64,000 nucleotides of DNA from an uncultured Planctomycetaceae bacterium (lineage in GTDB: Bacteria; Planctomycetota; Planctomycetia; Planctomycetales; Planctomycetaceae): positions 372,001 to 436,000 of the forward strand of contig CAIOKE010000133.1 of the NCBI GenBank assembly GCA_903858815.1, written 5' to 3'. The notes beneath the pieces are model-generated. The model did no database searches and was not told the origin of the DNA. It saw nothing but the letters and a program-made list of their open reading frames with translations. This document shows positions 8,543 to 17,422 of this stretch, in pieces. The translations under genes and the position numbers were made by a program. How positions within the stretch are numbered: position 1 is the stretch's first letter; each line of letters opens with the position of its first letter.

Positions 8543-9337
8543 TCATTCCAACTCACGCTCCAACTTCTCGGTGATCTCCTGCAAAGCCTCCTGCAATCGC
8601 TCACGCACCTTATCCGACTGCTCGGACAAAGCCCGGAGGTACTGAGGTGTCAGTGCCCGGTTAAGTTTGTCCAGCATCCCGGATGCACGTTTCCAGAACT
8701 GCTCGGGCGACATCTCTGCTCGCTCTGCAGGATGCTCCGCCACACTCACAGGGGCACTACCCGCATCGGCTCGGAAAGGAGCATATCCCGGATCACCGGC
8801 ATCCCGAGCCACCGCGTCCATCGTCGCCACCGGCGAACCCGAACGCACACCAGCAGCCCCCGCACGATCACCCGAACCACTCGCAACATACTCCGACGGA
8901 TCCACTACTCGAGACAACGGCACGGCAGAAGTATCCAGCCCCACCGGTGCCGCCCACTCCGAATACCACTCCTCGCCCTCTGCAGACAAGTCCTCGCCAC
9001 GCTGAGCCTTACGCCACGCACGCATTTCGGCAACGGTGGCCGACTCATCACGAGCCCACGCCAGACACTCCTCAGCATCGTCCCAATTCAGCGCTACGTA
9101 GAAAAACGACCACTTCAGACTTCCATAAGTCTCGTGCACACTGCCGAATTTTTCCCAAACTCGCCGACGCTGAAAAATCTGATCCCCGCTCAGACCCACC
9201 ATTTGCCCAAAATCCACGTCTGTACGCCCCTTCGCATACCGCGAAGTCCACATCGCCGCACACTCACCCACGACCCAGTTGCACTGGCTGACTGCATCCC
9301 GAGCCGTCTGAATCAACTGATCTTCTGTCTCTGCCAT
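8543..9337 (-). CDS. Unrecognised protein with a possible DNA-binding N-terminus and coiled-coil C-terminus
   Basis: 264 residues from ATG 9337. I do not recognise the family. Residues about 1-110 are compact and Trp-rich (CNWVVGECAAMW, GLSGDQIFQRRRVWEKFG, SLKWSFFYVALNW), with a helix-turn-helix-like stretch around the GLSGDQIFQRRRVWE segment. Residues 110-200 are Ala/Gly/Ser-rich and look disordered. The C-terminal 50 residues are a strongly charged helix ending KVRERLQEALQEITEKLERELE-like, good for a coiled coil. A strong terminator follows it, so it is a single-gene unit. A role in DNA binding or chromosome handling is a guess only. Confidence 0.75.
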   Translation of the reverse strand: MAETEDQLIQTARDAVSQCNWVVGECAAMWTSRYAKGRTDVDFGQMVGLSGDQIFQRRRVWEKFGSVHETYGSLKWSFFYVALNWDDAEECLAWARDESATVAEMRAWRKAQRGEDLSAEGEEWYSEWAAPVGLDTSAVPLSRVVDPSEYVASGSGDRAGAAGVRSGSPVATMDAVARDAGDPGYAPFRADAGSAPVSVAEHPAERAEMSPEQFWKRASGMLDKLNRALTPQYLRALSEQSDKVRERLQEALQEITEKLERELE

Positions 9338-9679
9338 CGGTTTCTTCCCACTTTCGCTGTGCCTGTTCCACCCACGAACTCCATGCTACGCAGCGGAATA
9401 GACCGCTTCCATTCCCCATCCCCCGAACCTTCAAGGATTCCAGAATGTCCTGCCCCCAGCCAATCCAGCATCCCAAAACACAAAAAACACCCCAAAACCC
9501 CCAAATTAACCCATAAACCACAGTGGAAGTGCCATGTGCCGAAGAATGCCCAAATTGCCTCCTCTGAGATTTCGGCGGGAATTGGCTCCAGCAGCCTCGA
9601 CCTCCTGCCGATACACTCGTTATAAAAATCCCGGGCGGTGGGTTCGCGAAATCTTTCCCATTGCCCCCGGTTTTCGCTC
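9338..9679. other. Intergenic region between the unknown gene and tRNA-Cys
   Basis: About 340 bases without a supported gene. The stretch around 9470-9530 is rich in A and C runs. It should carry divergent promoters for the unknown gene (minus) and tRNA-Cys (plus); I see no clear sigma-70 boxes. Confidence 0.5.
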
Positions 9680-9752
9680 GGGGCGGTAGCCAAGTGGCTA
9701 AGGCAACGGATTGCAAATCCGTCACGCGAGGGTTCGACTCCCTCTCGCCCCT
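9680..9752 (+). tRNA. tRNA-Cys (anticodon GCA)
   Basis: 73 bases. The acceptor stem GGGGCGG pairs with TCGCCCC (one G-T pair), the D-arm contains AAGTGGCTAAGGC, the anticodon stem ACGGA/TCCGT encloses TTGCAAA with GCA at 9713-9715, and the T-arm is GAGGGTTCGACTCCCTC. The discriminator base is T at 9752, which is the identity base of tRNA-Cys. CCA is not encoded. Confidence 0.96.
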
Positions 9753-9758
9753 CTTCCC

Positions 9759-9802
9759 AAACCTTTCCAGTCTGTCCTCTGGGCACTGAGAAAGGTTTTT
9801 TT
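9759..9802 (+). terminator. Probable terminator after tRNA-Cys
   Basis: AAACCTTT (9759-9766) pairs with AAAGGTTT (9791-9798), with an inner CAG/CTG pairing (9768-9770, 9786-9788), and the stem runs into a T-run that ends at 9802. It lies just after the tRNA and before the hydrolase start. Confidence 0.6.
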
Positions 9803-9833
9803 GTTGGAAGCTTCTGCCCGAGGGAAGTCAATC

Positions 9834-11348
9834 ATGCACGTCCCCCTGCACAACCGCAGATCGCCCGCTCTCTGGCTCCTTGTTCTCGCGGCCCTGCTGA
9901 CGACATTCTTACCCTGCTGCTCAACATTCGCACTCGCCCAGACACAGCGCCTTGAACTGGGACGTCGCCTGAAACGCTTTGAACTCGCCTGGGAACAGGC
10001 TGCTCCTGAGCAACGCATCGAGGCCGTCAGCCCACTGAAAAAGGCCGTCAGCAGTTTCTTCAGCCTGCAACTGTCCGAGGCCGGAAAACAACTCGATAAT
10101 GCGTGGTTCATCGTCCGCGGCAGCGAAAACACCGCCACAATCGAACGCTCCGCCGCTGCCGTTGCACTTTCTGCCCTGCCCTTCTGTGCGTCCCCCGACT
10201 CCACCACCCTCGACCTCCAACTCACATCGTTTTACGCCGATGCCGGCGCACTCCCGGAAACCACAAAACTCCAGCTGTTGCTCCGCGACGCCAGTGGTAG
10301 GCAACTGGCCGAATTCACCTGCAGCGCCACCGAATGTCTCCGGAAACTCCAGTGGCAAACTGGTCCACTCCCAGCCGGTGACCACCGACTCGAAGCTGTT
10401 CTGATTGATAACGATCTCAACTTCCGACTCCCCGATATCACAATCAGCAGAATTCCGGACCTGCAGAGCCGTCTGGAAAAACTGCAGATGTCCGCCGATA
10501 AACTGCGAGAACAGGCACTGCAAAACTCCAGTACCGCCCCGGTCAGCCCGACCGCGCTGACGGCCGCTGCCACCGCACGCAGTGAACTCGCACTGCTCGA
10601 CGCATGCGTGGCCGGACGAGCTCCCGAAGCCGACTTTCCTCTGCTGGCACGACTTTCGTTCGCCGAGCAATTAATGGCTGCCAGCCAAGATCCGGCTTTG
10701 CCAGTCCCCACTCTCAGCCGCACAAACGATCAATGGCTAACACTCGCCAAAGGACGTAAGTCCGTTCCTACTCGCGTGAGACTACCGGAAAAATCCGAGA
10801 CCGCTCCGCCCGTTCTGTTTGTCTTCCACGGTGCCGGAGGCAGCGAAAATATGTTCTTCGAAACCTACGGAGCCGGCCGGGTGATCTCTGAAGCCACACG
10901 CCGTGGCTGGATCGTCATAGCACCCGGACAGGGACTCCTCGGACTTGCACTCCCGGTTCCCGACATGCTGGATGCTCTTGCTGCATTCACTGAAATTGAT
11001 CGCAACCGAGTCATGCTGCTTGGGCACTCCATGGGAGCAGCTCAGGTGGTGCGTCAGGTGCAGCAGGCGCCCGACTGCGCCATCGCTGCCGTTGCGCTCG
11101 GTGGTGGAGGACGCATGGCCGTCACCGGTGACAAAAGTCAGAAGAATGCCCAGTGGTATGTGGGGGCCGGTGCGGAAGACTTCGGACGATCAGGAGCACT
11201 GCAACTGCACCGCAGCCTGCAATCCGCAAAGATCAACAGTGAATATCATGACTTTCCCGGCGTCGAACATCTGGTGATTGTACAGGCTGCTGTCGACGAC
11301 GCTTTCCGATTCCTCGATCAGACACTCAGGCAGAATCCAGCACCATGA
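9834..11348 (+). CDS. Exported alpha/beta hydrolase (esterase/depolymerase-like)
   Basis: 504 residues from ATG 9834; the open frame begins earlier but overlaps the tRNA. Residues 1-38 are a signal peptide (basic MHVPLHNRRS, then LWLLVLAALLTTFLPCC). Residues 40-300 are an Ala/Leu-rich helical region of unknown role. The catalytic domain is C-terminal: an oxyanion-hole HGAGGSE motif (about residues 330-336), the nucleophile elbow GHSMGA with its Ser, an Asp candidate in the WYVGAGAEDFG segment, and the His in FPGVEHLVI. This resembles PHB-depolymerase/S9-like esterases; the substrate is unknown. The gene stands alone after tRNA-Cys. Confidence 0.85.
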   Translation: MHVPLHNRRSPALWLLVLAALLTTFLPCCSTFALAQTQRLELGRRLKRFELAWEQAAPEQRIEAVSPLKKAVSSFFSLQLSEAGKQLDNAWFIVRGSENTATIERSAAAVALSALPFCASPDSTTLDLQLTSFYADAGALPETTKLQLLLRDASGRQLAEFTCSATECLRKLQWQTGPLPAGDHRLEAVLIDNDLNFRLPDITISRIPDLQSRLEKLQMSADKLREQALQNSSTAPVSPTALTAAATARSELALLDACVAGRAPEADFPLLARLSFAEQLMAASQDPALPVPTLSRTNDQWLTLAKGRKSVPTRVRLPEKSETAPPVLFVFHGAGGSENMFFETYGAGRVISEATRRGWIVIAPGQGLLGLALPVPDMLDALAAFTEIDRNRVMLLGHSMGAAQVVRQVQQAPDCAIAAVALGGGGRMAVTGDKSQKNAQWYVGAGAEDFGRSGALQLHRSLQSAKINSEYHDFPGVEHLVIVQAAVDDAFRFLDQTLRQNPAP

Positions 11349-11410
11349 GAAACAGATCGAAAGTGACATTGCCCTGAGTTCAACCCGGCACACAAGCTGG
11401 CACCGACCGA

Positions 11411-12151
11411 TTAGTCCAATGCAGCGGCCGCTCGACTCTTCGATTCCAGCTCAGCTTCAGACAACTGCTTCAGCCGCTCTAACACGCTGCCACTGGCACA
11501 AAAACACCGGATCTCGTCCTCCAGTAAAGGCAGCACAGAACCATATAACAGTCGCGAGTTCCGATCATCGCCGGACTTCCAACCCTCGTCCGCCAGACGC
11601 AGGCGTTCTACCGTCTCCGCCCCCGGCGATGCAGCCCCCATTAACCACTCTCGAGACTGCAGCAGCCTTTGAGATCGAGCACGTGGGCCTGTTGTCACTC
11701 CAGCCCACTGCCGCAGATGATGGTTCACGGCATCCCGGACCTGCTGTTCGCCCCCAGCAGTCCAGTCCAGCGTCCCGGCCGGTACCAATTCATGCAACTG
11801 CCGAGCCGTTGCCGGAAAATACTTCTGATGACCGATCATCAGAAATTGGGAAGACACAGCACACAGCAAAACAGTATTCAGAGAGATCAGCAACCCGGCC
11901 GGGGCACTCCAGCACAACCAACTACAGAACAGAGCCCCCCAGCGACAACCCACGCGATATCCCGAAAACGCGGAAATCCCCCCGGCAGTCAGCAACAGCA
12001 GAATGGGATGACAAACCAGCACAACCACGATCGGCAGCAGCAGCACTTTGACAGGCAGCGGCATTCTCGCCGGCAGCAGACGGGCCAGTACATCCGGGAC
12101 CCGCCGAATCTCGCGGCCCTGCCCATTGACGATCAGGATCTCTGCCCCCAT
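11411..12151 (-). CDS. Membrane protein of unknown function (third gene of an orphan run)
   Basis: 246 residues from ATG 12151; the stop of the upstream gene and this ATG share TGATG, so translation is probably coupled. Two or three strong hydrophobic segments lie between residues 35 and 110 (VKVLLLPIVVVLVCHPILLLL; WGALFCSWLCWSAPAGLLISL). A soluble C-terminal half follows, with RARSQRLLQSREWLMG and an acidic-to-basic helix ending in KSRAAAALD. I do not recognise the family. The N-terminal VNGQGREIRRVPDVLARLLP looks cytosolic. Its place behind a tethered helical protein and a coiled-coil protein suggests an envelope complex, by inference. Confidence 0.7.
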   Translation of the reverse strand: MGAEILIVNGQGREIRRVPDVLARLLPARMPLPVKVLLLPIVVVLVCHPILLLLTAGGISAFSGYRVGCRWGALFCSWLCWSAPAGLLISLNTVLLCAVSSQFLMIGHQKYFPATARQLHELVPAGTLDWTAGGEQQVRDAVNHHLRQWAGVTTGPRARSQRLLQSREWLMGAASPGAETVERLRLADEGWKSGDDRNSRLLYGSVLPLLEDEIRCFCASGSVLERLKQLSEAELESKSRAAAALD

Positions 12152-12801
12152 CACTGCACCTCCAGTCCGCGTTGATTCAACAGTTGTTCCTCAGCCATCG
12201 GCCACAGTTCGGCAGCCAGCAACAACCACTCCGCGTCCGCCTGCAGGTGATCAGATCGCAGCAGCAACTCGCTGCCCTGCAGCAGCAGATCGATCGCTGG
12301 TAATTCGAAAGATGGCCTGAGCTCATCACTCAATCTTCCAGATGGCCACCGCTGCAAGAGTTCACTCGCCCGCCCTGCCAGATCCTCAGCCTCGGTTTTC
12401 TCAGCACCAGCAACCTGCCTCAGCGCCTCTGCAACCGCCCCCAGGCCGCGCCGCATCAGGTCCTCGTCCTCTGCCTTCGGGCGCAAAGCAGCCAGACTCC
12501 GCAACCAGTCTGCAGCCTCCGCATCAGCAGACTGCAAACTCTGATCCGGATCGACCATGCAGTCTGGAAAGCGAGTCAGTAACTCCAATACCACCCCCCG
12601 CATCTTGACATCATCCAAAACAGGAAGGATTCGCTGCAGCCCTTCCGCTGCAGCCAACAACCGACACTGAACAACCTGCCGCTCTGCGGCAGGTGAATGA
12701 ACCGCGCGAACCTTCTGTTTTGACACGTACTGATGCAGTAATCCAGACAGACTCAGCAACTGCCCAAATGTTAAGAATCCCCAGAAAATCCAGCGTGCCA
12801 T
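12151..12801 (-). CDS. Single-pass membrane protein with helical-repeat-like soluble domain, unknown
   Basis: 216 residues from ATG 12801, which has AGGTGA just upstream; the open frame runs 27 codons further. One N-terminal membrane segment (WIFWGFLTFGQLLSLSGLL, about 4-22) anchors a soluble domain made almost wholly of Ala/Leu/Glu-rich amphipathic helices (VVLELLTRFPDCM, LGAVAEALRQVAGAEK, LLLQGSELLLRSDHLQADAE). The pattern could be helical repeats of TPR-like length but no family consensus is clear. It sits 93 bases after the coiled-coil gene and is translationally coupled to the next membrane protein. Confidence 0.68.
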   Translation of the reverse strand: MARWIFWGFLTFGQLLSLSGLLHQYVSKQKVRAVHSPAAERQVVQCRLLAAAEGLQRILPVLDDVKMRGVVLELLTRFPDCMVDPDQSLQSADAEAADWLRSLAALRPKAEDEDLMRRGLGAVAEALRQVAGAEKTEAEDLAGRASELLQRWPSGRLSDELRPSFELPAIDLLLQGSELLLRSDHLQADAEWLLLAAELWPMAEEQLLNQRGLEVQ

Positions 12802-12894
12802 CCCATCACCTGTTCGATCAGCACTCGCAGGACGCATACGGCAGAGTTCCCTGAAATCTGAAGTAAAACGAGCATTTCCCAACGGGCAAGAGAC

Positions 12895-13809
12895 TCACAG
12901 ATTGTCAGTTGGCAACCCAGTGGCAACAGCCTCGAACTGCCCGGAAACCACCTCCGGCTCAGACTGCATCGTGGAGGTCAAGGCGTCTGTGTCAGCAGCT
13001 TTCAGTGAGCTCTGCAGACGACTTAAAACATCCTGCCGCCTGCCTGCACGTTCCAGTCCGTTTTCTACACCTGCCCCGATACTGCCCAGAGCAGTGTTCG
13101 CTGCTTCCGCTTCCGCGACCTCAGTTCGCAGACGGTCCAAACTGCGACCAATCTCAGCAGCCACCGAACTATTACTCCGCCCTGTCGTTTCCACCAGATC
13201 CAGCAGGTGCCGGCGACTCTCAGCTCGCTCGCGCCGCATCTGCAAAGACTTCCACTCCGATTCTGCCGCCCACAGCAGTTTCTCCAGTTCACCAGCCAAC
13301 AGACGCCCCTCAGCCAAACTGCCATGCAGCTGATTCAGTGATTCAAGCAGGACAGTCACCTGCCCCTGCTCATGCTCCTGCTCGCTCATCAACCGGTCCA
13401 GTTCAAGATCAAACTGATCCTGCTCCCAGTCACGTCCCGCGAAACTCACTGTAACAGCCGTTGCACCCGCGTTCTGTGATGCTGCAGCAGCATCCTGCAG
13501 CAGTAACCTCCGCCGGGCAATGGCAGACTGCAACTCAGTAATGGACTGCTGCAGACGAGTCTCTTCTGTTGCAGCCAGATTCAATTTCGCCTGCCGTTGA
13601 ATCAATTCATTCCGCAGAGTCGCCAGATCATTTTCAAGCTTCTGCTCGTGGACGCCTGTCGGCAACTCCTGTTCAATCTGCATCGCGGAATGCTGGACAG
13701 CAGCACGAGTGTAGCCGGAAAAATTCCGCCACATCTGCCCTGCCGTTCCCAGCCCCAGCAGTACCAGCACCCCAAGAAAACCCATCACACATCTGCCTGC
13801 AGTCCACAT
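12895..13809 (-). CDS. Membrane-anchored coiled-coil protein, unknown
   Basis: 304 residues from ATG 13809, chosen because the hydrophobic anchor follows directly (GFLGVLVLLGLGTAG, about residues 10-24) and AGGTG lies upstream. Residues 60-130 and 150-270 are long heptad-rich helices (EQKLENDLATLRNELIQRQAKL; LESLNQLHGSLAEGRLL; RSLDRLRTEVAEAEA), broken near residue 115 by a Gly/Ala/Ser patch. It ends in an unstructured tail. The form fits a rod-like periplasmic or surface spacer. No family recognised. First gene of a three-gene minus-strand run. Confidence 0.72.
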   Translation of the reverse strand: MWTAGRCVMGFLGVLVLLGLGTAGQMWRNFSGYTRAAVQHSAMQIEQELPTGVHEQKLENDLATLRNELIQRQAKLNLAATEETRLQQSITELQSAIARRRLLLQDAAAASQNAGATAVTVSFAGRDWEQDQFDLELDRLMSEQEHEQGQVTVLLESLNQLHGSLAEGRLLAGELEKLLWAAESEWKSLQMRRERAESRRHLLDLVETTGRSNSSVAAEIGRSLDRLRTEVAEAEAANTALGSIGAGVENGLERAGRRQDVLSRLQSSLKAADTDALTSTMQSEPEVVSGQFEAVATGLPTDNL

Positions 13810-13938
13810 TTTGCACCTGTCTTCTGATGTGTTCCATAACCCAACGCACACCTGCAAACCACTCTGGCTCACAGCCCACGTTCAGTCAGACACCACGACG
13901 CAGACATCAGACCGCAGATTCCTTCAGATTGATTCCTG

Positions 13939-14844
13939 CTACTTTCCAGCAATCGAAATGATGAACACTCCGCACATCAATCCGGCCGTGCAAACGGCCT
14001 TCATTCGCCAGTTCTGCTCGCCATACATGCGAATTCCCGCCACAAAAGCAATCACCACCGAGGTGCGCCGCAGAGGAGAAATCACCGAAATCAGTGCCCC
14101 AGGCTGCTCAATCGCATGAAAATACTGAAAATCTGAAACCAGCAGCAGCAGGGCAATCATCGGAATAGACCAGCGCCATTCGAAGCCACTGTCAGCACGC
14201 CCCCTGCGATACCACCACGCTGCAAGCGGCAGCATGACCGGAACCAGATACACTGAAAACCACGCCTGGACCGTCGCTGTTCGAAAACCACTGTCAGCCA
14301 GCAAAAACTTGTCATACAGCGAACTGCAGGCCCCCAGCACAGTCGCCAGTACCATACAGAACACCCAGCGATCCCGATGAAACACAATTCCCTCACGCCG
14401 ACCTGCCAGAGAAAAAGCGTAGAACGAAATCAGGACCACCAACACACCCAGCCACTGAATCAGTGATGGACGCTCCCCCAGCAATAACACGGCCGCAACA
14501 ATCGTAACCAGCGGACTGCTGGCACGAATCGGTACTGCAATCGACACCGGCAGGTGCTTCAGCGCAAACGATGCAAAAATCCATGAGCTGCCCGCCAACA
14601 GAGACTTTCCCGCCAGCATCAGATGCTCAGCCCATGACAACGCGTCCACACGCAGCAGATCTCCGGGCAATAGCCATGGCGTAAAACGAGACACCAGAAT
14701 GACAGGCAGATAAACAGCAGCGGACGTCAGGACGTTGAACAACAACACCGGCGGAACAGCATTCCCTCTCAGTGACTCCTTCTTGGCTATTTCATACAGC
14801 CCCAGAAACACAGCCGACAACAGACTCAGAACAATCCAGTTCAT
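13939..14844 (-). CDS. EamA/DMT-superfamily permease
   Basis: 301 residues from ATG 14844, with GGAA upstream. About ten hydrophobic segments in two repeated halves, with the EamA-like opening (LSLLSAVFLGLYEIAKKESL) and the internal HLPVSIAVPIRASSPLVTIVAAVLLLGERPS segment, whose E-R-P pattern is a family hallmark, repeated more weakly near the C-terminus (PGALISVISPLRRTSVVIAF). Members export or import small metabolites, but the substrate cannot be told. It lies downstream of rho on the same strand but beyond a terminator-like hairpin, so it is probably expressed separately. Confidence 0.9.
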   Translation of the reverse strand: MNWIVLSLLSAVFLGLYEIAKKESLRGNAVPPVLLFNVLTSAAVYLPVILVSRFTPWLLPGDLLRVDALSWAEHLMLAGKSLLAGSSWIFASFALKHLPVSIAVPIRASSPLVTIVAAVLLLGERPSLIQWLGVLVVLISFYAFSLAGRREGIVFHRDRWVFCMVLATVLGACSSLYDKFLLADSGFRTATVQAWFSVYLVPVMLPLAAWWYRRGRADSGFEWRWSIPMIALLLLVSDFQYFHAIEQPGALISVISPLRRTSVVIAFVAGIRMYGEQNWRMKAVCTAGLMCGVFIISIAGK

Positions 14845-14852
14845 AACAGTTC

Positions 14853-14891
14853 CAAACAAAAGAGCCTGTCCGCCACTCTCGACGCACAGGC
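14853..14891 (-). terminator. Probable terminator of rho
   Basis: On the minus strand GCCTGT and ACAGGC (plus-strand 14886-14891 and 14864-14869) form a 6-bp stem with a 16-base loop, followed by TCTTTTGTTT. It is 45 bases past the rho stop and just before the DMT permease start. Confidence 0.6.
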
Positions 14892-14935
14892 CCTCACAGA
14901 AAGTCTCGCCCGAATACGGACTTGATCCACAATGA

Positions 14936-17422
14936 TTACAGCACAGCACGAATCTTCGTCAGAAACTCACGATTGGTTGGAAATCGTTCCATCGTCTTGG
15001 TCAGTTGCTCCATGGCCTCAACTGGACTCAGACTGATCAGACTGCGCCGCAGCATCGTGATACCTTCAAGCAGATCCGCCTGCAGGATCTTTTCTTCACG
15101 GCGAGTCCCGGAACGAGTGATGTCAATCGATGGCCAGATGCGACGGTCAGCCAGCTCACGGCTGAGCATCATCTCCATGTTGCCCGTCCCCTTGAACTCC
15201 TGAAAAATAGCCTCATCCATCCGGCTGCCGGTGTCAATCAACGCCGTCCCGCAGACAGTCAAGGAACCACCTTCGTCAAATCGACGAGCCTGACCGAAGA
15301 GTTTCTTGGGGACATCGAGCGCACGAATGTCCAGACCACCAGTGGCAGTCCGACCCGTATTACTGTACTTGTTGAAGGCTCGTGCCAGACGAGTAATGCT
15401 GTCCAGCAGGATGAAGACATCCTTGCCCTCTTCCGCCAATCGCTTCGCTCGTTCGATGATCAACTGAGCAATCCGGATGTGACTTTCCACGTCATTATCC
15501 AGCGAAGACGAAATCACTTCGCCCTTCACCAGCCGACGCATCTCTGTTACTTCCTCAGGACGCTCGTCAATCAACAGCACCATCAGATGAATCTCGGGAT
15601 GGTTGACGCTGACAGAATGAGCAATATCCTGGAGCAGCATGGTCTTACCGGTGCGTGGCGGCGCCACAAGCAGGGCACGCTGACCCTTGCCGATCGGACA
15701 CAACAGATCCATCACTCGCATTGTCAGCGGACGAGGCCCCGTTTCCAGCCGAATCTGCTCAAACGGATTGATCGCCGTCAGCTGGTCAAAATGCCGTATC
15801 TTGTCGTACTCCTCAGGAGTCAGACCATCAATGGTCTCCACTTCCATCAGGCGTGGACCCTGATTATGAGTCCCCGCACCGACCTCGCCGCGAATAAGTA
15901 CCCCTTCACGCAGCCGGTACTTTTCAACCAGCGAACTTGACACGAACGGATTGGAATCTTCAGCCGCATAGTTGCGTTTCGGGTCCCGCAGGAATCCATA
16001 GCCACGGTTATGCAGTTCCACCACGCCCTCAAACGTACCCTCAATCACCTCTGTGGATGCAGAAATGCTGCGCGGCCGACGCGGCATCCCACGGTCCCGG
16101 TCACGGTCACGCCCCCCGCGGCCACCGCCCATCGGCTGCCCACCACGGTGCGGGAAATCACCCCGACGTTCGCGCGGACCACCTGGGCCCCCAGGACCAC
16201 CACGACGACCACCATGACGACGGTTGCCACCATCAGGACGCCCTGAGTCAAACCGCGGGCCATCACCTCGAGGCCCCTGATCGCGCCCAAATCCGTCGCG
16301 CACACCCTGATCGCGCCCAAATCCGTCGCGAACACCCTGATCGCCCGGACCACGGTCACCACCGCGACGACGGCGACGACGGCGACGACGTGACGGACGA
16401 CGATCGTCCCCATCGGCACCGTCATACCCACCACCGCCACCTGATCCCTCCAGGTCCCCGTCAGCGTCGCCACCCGCGATACCTCCGCGGTCCTCATCCC
16501 CATCACCACCGCCAAACAGTTGATCCGAATATCGCTCCAGATCGTCCCGACGGCGTGGAGGACGTCCAGATCCGCCACCACCAAATCCCTCATCTCCACG
16601 ACGGCCACGGCCCCAGTCCTCGCGACCACCTTCGCGATTGACTTCCGCACCATCTGTTTCAAATCGCGTGGGCGCTTCACCCAACTCACTATCCGGTGAC
16701 GGACCATCCGCATAGCGCGAAGTCTCTTCGCGACGACGCGAAAATCGATGGCCACCACCCTCACCATATCCGTCACCAACACGACCAACGCGACGACCAC
16801 GGTCACCACGGTCACCACGATCACCACGGTCACCACGGTCACCACGACTTCGCGAACCTCCGCCGTCGTCGTCGCCGAAATCCAGTTCCTCAGAACTGAA
16901 ATAACTCATGCCGGTCTGCGGCTCAACGTCGGCAAGATGACGCTCGAAACGGTTCGAGGTCCGATCGCCACCACGATCCGCTGAACCGGGATCCTCAGAG
17001 CCCTCTACGGCACCACCATCTGCATCCGCAGAACGACGAGCGTCCCGGCGCAAACCACGCTCAGGGCGTGCCCGACGACCACCACGCGACACGGGCTCTT
17101 CCGCATTGACATCACCAGTTGCCGGCGAACGCTGCTCAGCAGCCTCAGCGACCTCAGCAACTGGCTCACTGCGCACTACACGCTCGCTGCGTTCCGCCGA
17201 AGAACGGCGAGATCGACTGGGACGAGACTCTTCCGCTGGAGCACCACTATCAGATTCCACCCCGGAACCGAAATCATCCGGCTCACTGGAAACGATTGGG
17301 GCCTCAGATGGGGCGGGACGGCGAGACCGTCCGGTAGCACGTGGCTCATCACCAGATCGTGAAGTTGTTCGACGACGAGGACGAGGACTGGTTCCGTCAG
17401 AATCGGAACTGCGTGAAGGCAT
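14936..17422 (-). CDS. rho: Transcription termination factor Rho with a very long low-complexity N-terminus
   Basis: 828 residues from ATG 17422; the normal protein is about 420. RNA-dependent hexameric ATPase that ends transcription. Residues 1 to about 450 are low-complexity Arg/Gly/Asp/Ser/Pro sequence, including five RGD units and three near-copies of a GFGRDQG unit. No N-terminal three-helix Rho_N bundle is visible. The core then follows: an RNA-binding cold-shock-like domain (EGVVELHNRGYGFLRDP), Walker A (PPRTGKT, about residue 589), Walker B (VLLIDE), the Q-loop region (LDNDVESHIRIAQ), and the R-loop with the GTGNMEMMLSRELADRR block. The core looks intact and active. A promoter-like site about 750 bases upstream suggests a long leader. 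Confidence 0.96.
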   Translation of the reverse strand: MPSRSSDSDGTSPRPRRRTTSRSGDEPRATGRSRRPAPSEAPIVSSEPDDFGSGVESDSGAPAEESRPSRSRRSSAERSERVVRSEPVAEVAEAAEQRSPATGDVNAEEPVSRGGRRARPERGLRRDARRSADADGGAVEGSEDPGSADRGGDRTSNRFERHLADVEPQTGMSYFSSEELDFGDDDGGGSRSRGDRGDRGDRGDRGDRGRRVGRVGDGYGEGGGHRFSRRREETSRYADGPSPDSELGEAPTRFETDGAEVNREGGREDWGRGRRGDEGFGGGGSGRPPRRRDDLERYSDQLFGGGDGDEDRGGIAGGDADGDLEGSGGGGGYDGADGDDRRPSRRRRRRRRRGGDRGPGDQGVRDGFGRDQGVRDGFGRDQGPRGDGPRFDSGRPDGGNRRHGGRRGGPGGPGGPRERRGDFPHRGGQPMGGGRGGRDRDRDRGMPRRPRSISASTEVIEGTFEGVVELHNRGYGFLRDPKRNYAAEDSNPFVSSSLVEKYRLREGVLIRGEVGAGTHNQGPRLMEVETIDGLTPEEYDKIRHFDQLTAINPFEQIRLETGPRPLTMRVMDLLCPIGKGQRALLVAPPRTGKTMLLQDIAHSVSVNHPEIHLMVLLIDERPEEVTEMRRLVKGEVISSSLDNDVESHIRIAQLIIERAKRLAEEGKDVFILLDSITRLARAFNKYSNTGRTATGGLDIRALDVPKKLFGQARRFDEGGSLTVCGTALIDTGSRMDEAIFQEFKGTGNMEMMLSRELADRRIWPSIDITRSGTRREEKILQADLLEGITMLRRSLISLSPVEAMEQLTKTMERFPTNREFLTKIRAVL
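16242..16344 (-). repeat. Tandem repeat in the rho low-complexity region (GFGRDQG units)
   Basis: Three near-identical in-frame copies of a unit of about 30 bases encode GFGRDQGVRD-type decapeptides. The plus-strand copies share CTGATCGCGCCCAAATCCGT. Inside the coding region. Confidence 0.75.
16793..16850 (-). repeat. 9-bp repeat tract in rho encoding RGD units
   Basis: About five consecutive copies of the plus-strand unit GGTCACCAC (one with a single change, GATCACCAC) encode RGDRGDRGDRGD. In-frame, so copy-number change would alter tail length without breaking the gene. Confidence 0.8.

Noticed and set aside
16045-16845. Open frame of 266 codons on the minus strand inside rho
   Set aside because: It is a shadow of the repetitive rho coding region, Val-rich from the reading of GGT/GAC repeats in another frame.
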